Origin: Nectonema munidae
Lineage: Eukaryota; Nematomorpha; Nectonematoida; Nectonematidae
Assembly (NCBI GenBank): GCA_030549495.1
Contig: JAUIRK010000182.1
Location: 28,818 to 92,817, forward strand
Length of the DNA stretch: 64,000 nt
Reading direction: 5' to 3'
Part shown: piece by piece, positions 1-10,512 of the stretch
How positions within the stretch are numbered: the first letter of the stretch is position 1
Layout of the letters: each line of letters begins with the position of its first letter
Translations under genes and position numbers: made by a program
Notes under the pieces: model-generated
What the model saw: the letters and a program-made list of their open reading frames with translations, nothing else
Told to the model about the DNA's origin: nothing
Database searches by the model: none

Positions 1-143
1 GCTAACCTCATCCATGACAATTTTATCTATAATTTTACTAAACTTGATCTATACAAAAATATGTATTTTCTTTTTATTAAAGATCCTGTTAATGTTTTGA
101 ATAAAGTTCTTCTTCTTCTTCTTCTTCTTTTTCTTCTTCTTCT
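1..143 (+). mobile_element. LINE 3' end with (TTC)n tail
   Basis: No coding sequence is visible. An AATAAA at 100-105 is followed after one base by an imperfect (TTC)n run to about 143. The LINE at 5.8-10.5 kb ends the same way, with AATAAA at 10489 then (TTC)5. I infer that this is the 3' untranslated end of a related LINE whose body lies left of the window. The peptide readable across 61-246 is a low-complexity artefact. Confidence 0.5.
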
Positions 144-245
144 TATAATTAGCCGCTCGCCAGGACGGTTCGATCTTAATTTACTTACACTCTACCAATG
201 TTCCTATGTTTCGAGCGAAGCGAGAAACGACAATGAGACCGGCTA
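144..245. repeat. Short dispersed repeat with GAGCGAAGCGAG core
   Basis: The segment holds CTCTACCAATGTTCCTATG, then a mirror-symmetric GAGCGAAGCGAG core flanked by GTTTC and GAAAC, then a CCGGCTA-like end. A close copy lies at 15238-15365. It matches no gene or RNA that I recognise. Confidence 0.5.
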
Positions 246-1195
246 GTCACATATAATTTACATCCTTACTCTATGCTTTTTACAAAAATACGTGGAAGAT
301 TTCGTCAAAAAAGGAGTCGCCTTTGAGAATTATAATTTTGTTGGAAGATAAAAAGTTAGCTAATTTCAGTGTAATCTGAGATGGAGTTAATATTCCATGT
401 AACTCAGACGACCTTAAGTCTTCAATAACTTTTCTCTTGAAGTTATATTATATTTTGTACTTATCCTATACAAAATGTTACCAGTTGTTGGGTTTTTTCC
501 AAAGATACGTTCTCAAAGATGAAGCAAAATTCTTCAAATCATCAAATTTCATTAAATTTGAAAAAAATTTCAATGATTTAAATAAAGTTTTTGCTTTCTT
601 AATTTTTATATTCTAAATAATTTGGATAGGGGTAAACCTGAAAGAAAACATATTTTCAAACAAAAATAGTTTCAATCACATTTAAACATAACTTGAACAC
701 TATACTAAAGCAGACGCGTACCCATGGTATTTTTTTAAGAAAGATGTGACAAAAATTTTTTGAAAAATACCCTATAATGGATGTTCTAATTATTGTAAAA
801 AATAAAAATTGAAGTATGTTTTCCCTTCCCTGATTCAATTTTTTTTACTTTTTTTTTGGGCAAATAAAATTTTCCCCCGTCTGTAGATACGTCCCTAATT
901 GAAAGTGTTTACGTGTTTTAAAATAAAGCACGTTTAAAACAGGAACGGTGAAAAACGTTTGGAAAGAATTTAAAACATTTTTTGAAATGTTTACTACTTA
1001 GATGTGTTTAGAGCTAAAGGCGTTTAAAAAAACGGGACAAAGGACGCGTCTGAAATATATTTAGAATCTAAATGTTGTTTTTAGAGTGACTCAAAAAGGT
1101 ATATCAATTTTAGTTGTTTTTTTTGAATTTTCGACTAAAATGGTATTTTAATTACCAAGAATAGTAATTTTATGGACGGTACAGTAAGCATTTAA
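246..1195. other. No recognisable feature
   Basis: AT-rich, stop-dense sequence. Short reading frames here, such as one on the minus strand at 656-838, have no recognisable motif. I see no repeat structure. Confidence 0.5.
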
Positions 1196-1450
1196 AGCAG
1201 GTGTCGCAAACTCAAATTACCTGAGGGCCACTAAGGGAAAAGTAAAGGGGAGGCCGGCCACATAACATATTCAACAAAACAAGGTTTCGTTTATTAAAAA
1301 AAGTACAAGTGTACAATATTCTAAATCTTTATTAACAGCATTTAAAATAAAAACATATCTTTAAACTGATTCCTGTTATCTTCTAGTAACTAGCCTTTGT
1401 TGCCTGAGACCTGGTTGCGCTTACTCTTGCACATATGTGACATATATGGC
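1196..1450. mobile_element. hAT-like element, left end only
   Basis: GCAGGTGTCGCAAACTCAAA followed by GAGGGCC-type sequence resembles the termini of hAT non-autonomous elements (CAGGGGTGTCAAACTCA type). No matching inverted end was found downstream, so this is at best a decayed or truncated copy and its right limit is a guess. Confidence 0.3.
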
Positions 1451-2435
1451 TTGAGACAGGGAGCCTCTCTCTTTGCCTATATATTTTGTTTGCCTCTTTC
1501 AAATATAACAGAAATTTAAAGTTTAAATTTATCAAATATTTGTTTTTTGTTTGATTAAGTTTTAAATAAAATATTGAAACTTACATCAATAGAAAATAAC
1601 TCCAAATTAAAAACATGATAAATAGAGATGTATTTTATGTGATTACGATGTACTTTTGCGTTTACAAAAATTAAGTTGATATTTTAAATAATATATATCC
1701 ATAGAACCCACTCTTATTTCATTCATCATTTTTTGAAAAAAACAATTTTAAAAATATAAAAAATATTTCACAAAAACATATGCCATATTTTTAATCCTCA
1801 AACTTGATTTTTAAACATTTAAATTAAATGTTCATGTTTTAAAATTTTTAATTGCAATTTGAAATCTACTATTGCCATTTTGAAGTTTAAAAAGTTATAG
1901 TTTGAAAGTATAACCTTCTAGAAAAATTAGTTTCTATATTAATTAAAATATTGAAAATGAAACTAAATAAATTGAAAAAATTTATTTAAAAAGTTATGAA
2001 GCACACTCATCAATTAAATAAACAATATTCATAATTATTTTTCCTGAAATTAATCTTTCTATCATGTTTTGTTCTAAGGATAATATAAATCAACATCTAA
2101 AATTTCTCTTTGTTTGCAAAGTTTATATTTACATTTAACGCCATCTAGATTTCTTTTTATATACTTGAAATGAAGCCTTCTCTGCATCTTCATGAGTACT
2201 CAATGCCTTTGCTATTGATTCACTAATGGATGGATGCACTGTACCATGTATTATTATTAGTAGTTGTAACTAATAAAGTTAGTAAAGTCACGGTTTACTA
2301 TTCCAAAATACCTTATAACTTAGGATCTATATTATATAATACACTGAAAATTTATAATTATATACAGTTTGGAACGCATAACACTTTATGTATTTAATTT
2401 TTTCAATAATCATGGCTACTTTTTAGAAAATGTCA
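1451..2435. other. No recognisable feature
   Basis: Very AT-rich sequence with short homopolymers and no coding or repeat pattern I can support. Confidence 0.5.
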
Positions 2436-3489
2436 ATCAAAATTTTGATTGATCAAAAATGTATCTAATAAAATATACCTTCAAATTTTACATAAAATAT
2501 ATGTTTTTATACTAAATCGGTCATGCTGTTTTCATTTCTGGACTCATTTTTTACATTTAGGATCTGTAAATACCTATAAGTGTTAATCAAATTTGCGGTT
2601 TAGTTCTGAAAATTATCTCCAAAAACATTCATTCAAATTTTACAATGAAATATATGTGTTATACTAAATCGGTCATAGTGGTTTCATTTCTGGACTCATT
2701 TTTTACGTTTAAGATGTGAAAATACCTATAAGTGTTAATTAAATTTGCGGTTTTCTTCTAAAAATTGTCTCCAAAAACATTCATTCAAATTTTACAATTA
2801 AATATATGTTTTTATACCAAATCAACCATGCTAGTTTCATTTATGGACTTAATTTTTGCAGTTTGAATTTGAAAATACATATAAGTATCAATCAAATTTG
2901 CGTTTAGTTCTAAAATTTGTTTTCAAAAATATTGATTCAAAATTTACGTGAAATATATATTTTTATAGCAAATAGATCATGATGATTTCATTTCTGAACC
3001 CAGTTTTCGCATTTAGAGGTTTTACTGCTAGTGTCAATCAAATTTGCGGTTTATGTCATAAAACTATATCCCAAAATATTCTCTCTAATTTAACATGAAA
3101 TATATGTTTTTATACCAATTCGACCATGATAATTTTTATTTCTGAAATCATTTTTTACATTTAGAGGTTTTAAATGTCTGAAAGTATCAATCAAATGTTC
3201 GATTTACGTCTAATGTCTACAGAAATATTTTTGAAATTTAAATAAAATATCTGTTTTTATGCCAAATGGAAGATGCTGGTTTCATTTTTGGACTCAGTTT
3301 TGGCATTTATTGTTTTAAAATATCTAAAAGCTTCAATCAGATTTGCGGTTTACTTCTAGATACTGTCTTTAAAAATATTTTCAAAAAAATAAAATATCTG
3401 TTTTATACCAAATCGACAATGCTTATTTTATTTCTTTACTGGATTTTAGATAATACGGTTAAAAATATCTCGAAGTGGCAATTGAATTA
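2436..3489. repeat. Diverged tandem array, about 150-bp unit (array A)
   Basis: The anchor ATCAAATTTGCGG recurs, with changes, near 2586, 2738, 2891, 3037, 3190 and 3336, giving spacings of 146-153 bp. Each unit also has an AAATATATGTTTTTATAC block and a TTTCATTTCTGGACTCA block. Units differ at many positions, so the array is old. The reading frame at 3266-3490 is only a chance opening through two units. Confidence 0.8.
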
Positions 3490-4489
3490 GTAATGTATGC
3501 CTGAAAATCAGTTCTGTAAAAAATTTTCCAAAAATGGCTGCATATTAGATATATAGTGAAAATATACTTTTTTTGTATATTTTAGGTTATAATACTTTTT
3601 ACAATCATCTTGAGTATGAAATATTTATTTTAAAAAAACAAAACGTATTATAAAATCTTTTGAAAATTTGTATGAGAGAAGGGACCAAGTTGAAAACTAA
3701 TTTAAAAGAGAACATGTGATCAAAACAAATAATTAAAAAAAATATGTATCTTGACTAAATGGAAGATTTACCATATTCTAATGAACTAGGAAGTGGTTTA
3801 ATTATATAATAGATGCTTCAAAATATTTTGACTGTGAAAAAAAGTTCTTCTTTTACAAATGAAAAATATTTAAATCTATAGCTTATCATATAGGATTACA
3901 ATTAACATTTAGCTAAGATGGGTAGGAAATCTGAAAATTTAGAATAGGTCAGATTTATCAAAAATGGCACAGATGCCAATATGTGAGAATTTAGTCACTA
4001 TCAAGATATTTTTAATTTAAATTGAATTTGTCCAACTTTTTCCTTTTACGTCAAAGAAATAATTTTTTAGATGAAGAACGTTGACAACTTTTTGAAATTG
4101 AACAATGAACATCACGAATGATTCATAAAAAAATTTTTTTGAAATGAGATTGGTTGACAAATATTCAGGCCTGATAATAAAATACACGATACTGATAAAA
4201 AAGTCTAAGATCATCAAGATGATTCTTTAATCAGAATGCTTTGAGAGAGGAATAAAGTCATTTTATCCTTATAAAAAAATTTTCGAACACACATTGAAGA
4301 ACATAAATTTCTAATGAAAAAAGAGCTACCAAGAAAGGATCATCATGGAATGAATAGCAAAATTACATACTGTAAATTATAATATGACGTAGAGACTACA
4401 AGTCGATAACAAATTTGTAGCCAAAAAGATGGAGGTCCTATCGAGTTACATAAGTTACTGTAGAATGAAATATTTTGAGTGAATTATCG
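3490..4489. other. No recognisable feature
   Basis: AT-rich spacer between the two tandem arrays. A minus-strand frame at 4017-4217 has no family motif and is treated as chance. Confidence 0.45.
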
Positions 4490-5640
4490 ATTTTTTTGAC
4501 AGGTTTTATTGATTTTATAAAAAATGACATCACCATTAAATTCTACATAGTTTAAATGTATAAAAAATTTTATAAGAATAAAAATTTTAATTTTGACATG
4601 GGCTGTCATATTTAAATTATTTTGTCAGGTTTGACTAATTTTTTATAATAAAAAAAAGAATATAACCAGTAAACACAGCCTACTTGAAAATGGGTATATG
4701 TGTGTAAAATGCCATACACGGTAAACTTCATAACCTCCCTATACTTTCTATTAAACGTAATTGTCTAATTCAAAAAACTGTGCCTGATACTTTTTTTTTG
4801 GGATAAATCAATTTTTTGACAGTTTTGATTAATTTTTATAAAAAAATGGATATCACTACTGAATTATGCATGCTTAAAAATGGGTATATATGTGTAAAAA
4901 ACATTATATTATAACTTAGATAAAAAGTTTCTTTTTAAGATGAGCTGTCATATATAAATCAATGCTTTGATAACTTTAATTGATTTTTATAAAAAAAAAT
5001 GAATATCGCTGAATTCAGCCTACTTGAAAATGGGTGTAAATGTGTAAAAAACATTATATAATTATTTAGATAAAAAGTTTTTTTTTGAGATGAGCTGTCA
5101 CATTTAGATCAATTTTTTGACAGGTTTGATTGATTTTCATAAAAAATAAATATCACTACTGAATTCAGCATATTTGAAAATGGGTATACATGTGTAAAAA
5201 ACTTTATATAATTATTTAGATAAAAAGTTCCTTTTTGAGATGAGCTGTCACATTTAGATCAATCTTTTGACAGGTTTGAATGATTTTCATAAAAAATGAA
5301 TATCACCACTGAATTCAGCATATTTGAAAATGGGTATACATGTGTAAAAAACTTTATATAATTATTTAAATAAAAAGTTCCTTTTTGAGATGAGATGCCA
5401 CATTTAGATCAATTTTTTGACAGGTTTGATTGATTTTCATAAAAAATGAATATCACCACTGAATTCAGCATATTTGAAAATGGGTATACATGTGTAAAAA
5501 ACTTTATATAATTATTTAAATAAAAAGTTCCTTTTTGAGATGAGCTGTCAAATATAAATCAATTTTTTGCCAGGTTTGATTGATTTTTATAAAAAAATGG
5601 ACATCACCACTGAATTAAGAATTGTTGAAATATATATGTA
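4490..5640. repeat. Tandem array, exact 150-bp unit (array B)
   Basis: The TGAGCTGTCA-type anchor sits at 4941, 5091, 5241, 5391 (changed to TGAGATGCCA) and 5541, exactly 150 bp apart each time. Units share a TTTTTTGACAGGTTTGATTG block, a GAATATCACCACTGAATTCA block and GAAAATGGGTATACATGTG. More diverged partial units extend left to about 4490. The middle copies are nearly identical, implying recent homogenisation. Its consensus is not evidently related to array A. Confidence 0.88.
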
Positions 5641-5675
5641 ACATTAAAAATATTTATAAAAACTTATTAATATCT

Positions 5676-5755
5676 GAGAAAAATAGGGGGGGGGGCACTT
5701 TATGCCCTCAGCACTTGAGCGGACAAATTTTGCCCAGCACTAATAGGGTTAAGTT
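5676..5755. repeat. G run and possible MITE end
   Basis: A run of ten Gs is followed by CACTTTATGCCCTCAGCACT and then GCACTAATAGGGTTAA. The last part, read in reverse from TTAA, resembles a piggyBac-type MITE end. No partner end was found to the left, so the call is weak. Next to it a short AGTTAGTCACTCTAAA motif occurs twice in tandem. Confidence 0.25.
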
Positions 5756-5899
5756 AGTCACTCTAAAATAATAGGGTTAGTTAGTCACTCTAAAAAATCT
5801 TTTTTTTTTTTTTGCAAATATATCTTTTTTTTTTTTTTCCTGTTTCGCTACAAGTTTTTAATGGCGGAAAAATAAGTTTTACTTACAATATTTAAATTT

Positions 5900-6150
5900 T
5901 ATTCTTAAAATTAAAGTTTATTTGAAATTACGTGTTTGTATTTTTAATCAATAATTTGTAAATTTGTTTTTTACAATATGAAATTTTATTTTCAAAATTT
6001 AAATTTATTTGAAATTACGTGTTTGCATTTTTTAAATAAATAATTTGTAAATTTATTTATTTATTTTTTTTTTTTTTATTTTGAAATTTTATTTTTAAAA
6101 TTTTAATTTATTTGAAATTACGTGTTTGAATTTTTAAAATAAATCATTTG
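5900..6150 (+). promoter_or_regulatory. Tandem repeats in LINE 5' UTR
   Basis: The motif TTTATTTGAAATTACGTGTT occurs three times at about 5917, 6004 and 6107, each followed by a T/A-rich block ending near AATTTGTAAA. The units are 87 and 103 bp apart and the last ends just before the ORF1 start. In other LINEs, tandem 5' UTR monomers carry the internal promoter, so a promoter role is a reasonable inference but is not shown here. Confidence 0.5.
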
Positions 6151-6170
6151 TAAAAGTTTTGTTCGTATCA

Positions 6171-7283
6171 ATGTGTAATTGGCTTTGTTCCCAGTGTTCG
6201 AGAGATGTTTATACTGACAACTCCGAGGTTAATGAAAGCAAACAGATGGTCCAATGCTTTAATTGTGATAAGTGGCTTTGTTATCTCTGTATTGGATTAA
6301 AAAATGATTTCAACAAGATTTACGATAAATATTTTCATTTTGGCTTTAATTTTATTTGCAAGGCCTGTGTAGCTTTAAAAAAAGAGAACAATCTCAATAA
6401 ATCCCAAGCATCGGACATTGTTATTTCTGAGAATTCTAAAATTGATCTTTTGATCGAAAAAGTTGAATCACTTGAGCAAAGCGTCAAAGCAGCTTCTCCT
6501 TTGATCAATGAGTCTAAACCTATCAAACGAGTGACTACTCCGACTTATTCAGATGTAGTAAAGAAAAATATTAATACTCTTATTGTATCAAAGGATGATG
6601 TCAGTACTGATTTTGTCAAAAATTCTTCAAAATACCTGAAAGATGTACAAGTTGCTTCTTTCAATAACCTTAAGAAAAAATTTATTTTTAAGTTCAATGA
6701 TTCCGAGAATCTGAAAAAAGCAAACGAAATTTTTTCTCAAAAAAATATAAAAGCTGACGAAGTTAAAAAATACTTACCAAAGATAAGTCTTAATTTACCC
6801 TCTACCTATACAGAAGCATTTGTGACGAATTCTATTTTGGCTAAAAATACTGAAATTCAGAATTTATTTCAAGATGGACATTGCTTCAAATTACTTTTTT
6901 CTAAAAATACAAAAGTTCCTGATAGAAAGCTTTTTATTTTTTCTATTTCAACAGAAATATTCAAATCTCTTTCTAAAAATAATTTCAAGGTGTATTTTGA
7001 TTTGAGTAGATGCAAAGTGTATCCATATGTTTTTCATAAGCAGTGCTCCAACTGCTGCCTTATTGGTCATACTGCATCAAATTGTAAAAAATCCTCAATT
7101 TGTAGATACTGCAGTGAATCACATAATGGGAGTAATTGCTCTAAATTAACTAGTGAAAATATTTGTACAAACTGTAAATCTAAAGGCCTATCAGATTTTT
7201 CTCACTCTGCTCTTGACTTCAATTGTCCCCTTGTTCAAAAGGAAATAAAAAAGATTGGTATGAATACATTATATTATGACTGA
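6171..7283 (+). CDS. LINE ORF1: PHD-like and CCHC zinc-knuckle RNA-binding protein
   Basis: About 370 residues. The first ATG of the frame is at 6171 (MCNWLCSQC); the frame is also open a few codons upstream but without an ATG. Cysteines C6/C9, C29/C32, C37/C40 and a later FICKAC form a PHD/RING-like zinc module over roughly residues 6-71. The centre is lysine-rich and serine-rich. Near the C-terminus lie two zinc knuckles, CSNCCLIGHTASNC (CX2CX4HX4C) and CRYCSESHNGSNC (CX2CX3HX4C), then more paired cysteines. ORF1 proteins of this kind bind the element's RNA in the ribonucleoprotein. The stop overlaps the ORF2 start by 8 bp. The frame is intact. Confidence 0.85.
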   Translation: MCNWLCSQCSRDVYTDNSEVNESKQMVQCFNCDKWLCYLCIGLKNDFNKIYDKYFHFGFNFICKACVALKKENNLNKSQASDIVISENSKIDLLIEKVESLEQSVKAASPLINESKPIKRVTTPTYSDVVKKNINTLIVSKDDVSTDFVKNSSKYLKDVQVASFNNLKKKFIFKFNDSENLKKANEIFSQKNIKADEVKKYLPKISLNLPSTYTEAFVTNSILAKNTEIQNLFQDGHCFKLLFSKNTKVPDRKLFIFSISTEIFKSLSKNNFKVYFDLSRCKVYPYVFHKQCSNCCLIGHTASNCKKSSICRYCSESHNGSNCSKLTSENICTNCKSKGLSDFSHSALDFNCPLVQKEIKKIGMNTLYYD

Positions 7284-10252
7284 GTTGTTAAATAAAGTAC
7301 CAAATGGGTGTTATAGTTTCAGTTCTAACAACAGCTTTTATCATCAAAACCAAATCAATGAAGAGAACTTCTTCACTGATCGGTGTTCAAGTACGAGTGG
7401 ATACGTTCAACTTAATAGTTTTAATATTATTAGTATTAACGTACAGTCACTTAATAGCAAATTTGATGAATTAAACATGTTTGTTCAAATGTTTCACCGT
7501 ACATATAATCGTAGCATTCAAGTTTTATGTGTTCAAGAAACATGGGCTGGCGGCAATACCTCTTATAATATTGAAGGGTATGCATTTGTAGGTTATTTTA
7601 GCGGGCTTAGTAAGCATAGTGGTCTGGGGTTTTTCATTGAAAAAAATCTTACTTTTAAAATATTAAGTAAACACTTTTCTCCTGACAGTTTTGAACATTT
7701 TTCCATAGAAATTCAAAATTTTTCTGGGAAAAACCTCATTATACATAACTTATATCGTAGACCATGCTTTATTTCTCATGTAATTGACAAGTTTCGTGAA
7801 TACTTAGACTTCGTTCTATCTACAACATCTAGCTCTTCATTAAATATCCTTGCAGGTGATTTTAACTTTGATATTTCTAAGTCTTGTTGTAACGCGATGA
7901 ATTTTGTAAGTGACTTTTTGATAAATGGATATAAGCACTGTATTAACCTTCCGACACGCCCTTCTTCAGGTAGTGTTATTGATAACTTTCTTGTTCCTAA
8001 CTTTCTTTCAGCATACAAATCTATCGTTATAGAAACTAATTTCTCTGATCATTTTCCCATTTGTCTTTCAATTAACTTGGAAATAAAACACTCACCTAGT
8101 TTAAGATCAGTTTTTGATAAGTCTATTTTTATATCAGAGTATTATAAAATTAATTGGTCATCTTATATTGAAAACCTCAAAAATAGTCCTGAATCTCTTT
8201 TTGAGAAAGTAACTTCTTTGTTTTCTTCTTGTGTTTTCAATTCACAAAAAACTGTTCCGTATCATGACAAAACAGGGTACAAAGTTATACTAAAACCATG
8301 GATGAAGCCCGAAGTACTCGAATTAATTAAGAATAGAAATTTTCTATTTAAGAAAATTAAGAAGTTAAAACATAATTGTCCATACTTGAAAAACAATTTA
8401 ATAAGACTTCGTAATTATATTAAAAATAGAATAATATTTCTGAAAAAAGAATATTATAATTCGTTTTTCAGATCAAACAGAAGTTCGAAAGAAGTTTGGT
8501 CAAAAATTAATTATTTTATCAAGCCTAAAAGTGAAAAAATAGATAAACTCGAAATTGATACAGGGGAATTCGTTTTTGATAAACAAGTCATTGTTGATAA
8601 ATTGAATGATTCTTTTATTTTGCCTAGTTTAAGCAAAAATGACTATTTTGTGTTAGCACAAAAACAAAGTAAAGAGATTTTCTGCTTGAATTCTATAAAT
8701 GAAAATGATGTTCTTGTTGCCATACACAGTTGTTCGTCCAGTAAGTCGACAGATGCTTACGGTATTAATCTTGAACATATAAATTTAGTTCTGAATAGCT
8801 TTACCTCAGTCTTAATGAACTGCTTTAACATTTGTATCCAATATTCCAAATTTCCTCCAGCTCTAAAGTTGAATAAAGTCGTTGCAATTCCTAAAAAAGC
8901 TGATAATTTCAATCTATCAAATTTCAGACCAATTTCAATAATCCCAATCTTTGCAAAAATTTTTGAAAAAATAATTTTTTCTCAAGTTTCAACTTTTTTA
9001 AGGGAAAAAAAGTTTATACTATGACAAGCAGTTTGCTTTCAGACAAAATTTCTCTACCGAGTTACTCCATAGTTATCTCATTGACAAAATCATATCCTAT
9101 TTAGAAATCAAAAAATCTGCCGGGTTAATTTTTATTGACCTCACCAAAGCGTTTGATTCGATATCTCATAGTATTTTATTATCTAAGCTATCTGATTATG
9201 GATTTTCTCAAATGTCTTGTTATTTTTTTTCATCGTACTTAAAAGATAGGAAACAATTTGTTTCTCTTGGAAGTATATCTTCAGACATCAAATGCTTAAC
9301 TCGAGGTGTACCTCAAGGATCGATCTTAGGGCCGTTATTATTTTCGCTGTACATCAATGATTTACACAAATCCTCTGACTTTTTCAACTTTGTAATGTAC
9401 GCTGATGATGTCACTCTACTCTTTGATTACGATCTCTCAAAAAGTAATATTTATAAGACGAATCTACAGAAAGTTTACAAATGGTTTGAGCGCAATGATT
9501 TGTCAATTAATGTAAAGAAAACTAAAGCAATGATTGTAACAACAAGTAGTACAGTTAATTGCGCGTTATTCGATGAAAGCAACATATGCGTTGTTGATAG
9601 TTTCAATCTTCTTGGCTTATATATCGACTCCAAGCTAAAATTTAATGTACATTTGAATCACCTGAATCTTAAACTTAGCAGAATTATTGGCATATTGAAA
9701 TATGTCAAAAAAATCTTTCCTTTGCATGTAAGAATAATTATGTATAAGACTATTTTTCTCCCTCATTTAAACTATAGTCTCATTAATTTTGCGCATTCCA
9801 ACATTGAACATTTAGAAGCACTGAATCGAAGAGCACTCAAAATTATCTGTGACTTAAGCAAGTACTCTCATTCTGATCATCTCTTCCATGAACATAGCTT
9901 ACTCAAAATTAAAGATCTGTACAATATGAAACTAGGCCTCTTTTTGTTCAACTGCTTAAATAATCACAGTGAAAGTTTTTTTCAGGATATAATATCCTAT
10001 GATGTCAGAAACGCATATAATTTTAGAGTACCATCAAGATTAAAGAAACCATCATACAGATTGCACCTTTCACATCAATCTGTCATGTATAAAGTCCCAT
10101 CGTTTTATGATGTCTACCGCCATGTCATTGGTGAAAGCTGTTCTTCAGTCAAAAATTTTAAAAGACTGTTTAAAGCAAAGATATTATCTACCTATCCTGC
10201 AAATTTAAAATGCGAAAAAAAAAATTGCTTCTCTTGTGTAGCTCGAACTTGA
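7276..10252 (+). CDS. LINE ORF2: APE endonuclease and reverse transcriptase, one frameshift
   Basis: Encodes the polyprotein for target-primed reverse transcription. The N-terminal half shows AP-endonuclease signatures: NVQSLNSKFDE, CVQETWA, LAGDFNFD and SDHFPICLS. The RT follows with NFRPISIIPIFAKIFEKI, GLIFIDLTKAFDS, GVPQGSILGPLLF and YADDVTLL. The C-terminus ends in a cysteine cluster (CEKKNCFSC). Total length would be about 990 residues. The frame shifts by one base near 9005-9018, just after a run of seven A (GGGAAAAAAAG), within the RT between the FRPIS block and the KAFDS block. The two open parts are 7276-9024 and about 9015-10252. The homopolymer makes a sequencing error as likely as a real mutation. 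Confidence 0.88.
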
Positions 10253-10488
10253 AACTTCTTCATTTGAAAGTCCCGTAACAAATATTCATATTTCTTTATC
10301 ATATTTTTTTTCAATTGTAATGTTAGATCTCCTGAAGCGGTTTTTATAAACCTTTGGAAACTAACAAAATCATAAGTGTTTTTTTTTTTAAATGTTTTTT
10401 TTTATGTTATGTTCTAAATCTATGCCTGTTCTATAAGTAAATATAATGTATATAGATATACTATATTTATTATGCTCTAAAATATTTT

Positions 10489-10512
10489 AATAAATTTTTC
10501 TTCTTCTTCTTC
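10489..10512 (+). terminator. LINE polyadenylation signal and (TTC)5 tail
   Basis: AATAAA at 10489-10494, four T, then five TTC units ending at 10512. The element ends in a microsatellite, not a poly(A) tail, as in CR1-like LINEs, whose 3' ends are short tandem repeats. Confidence 0.6.

Larger units (their letters stand above)
5760..10512 (+). mobile_element. Nearly complete two-ORF LINE (CR1/Jockey-like)
   Basis: A non-LTR retrotransposon with an AT-rich 5' region carrying tandem repeats, ORF1 (PHD-like plus CCHC), ORF2 (endonuclease plus reverse transcriptase), a 3' UTR of about 240 bp, AATAAA at 10489-10494 and a (TTC)5 tail at 10498-10512. The 5' boundary is uncertain, somewhere around 5700-5880. 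Only one break is visible in 4 kb of coding sequence, so it is young relative to every other transposon here. No endonuclease target duplication could be identified with confidence. Clade assignment rests on motif style only. Confidence 0.88.

Noticed and set aside
3266-3490. 74-codon gene in array A
   Set aside because: Chance opening through tandem repeat units; not kept in the other units.
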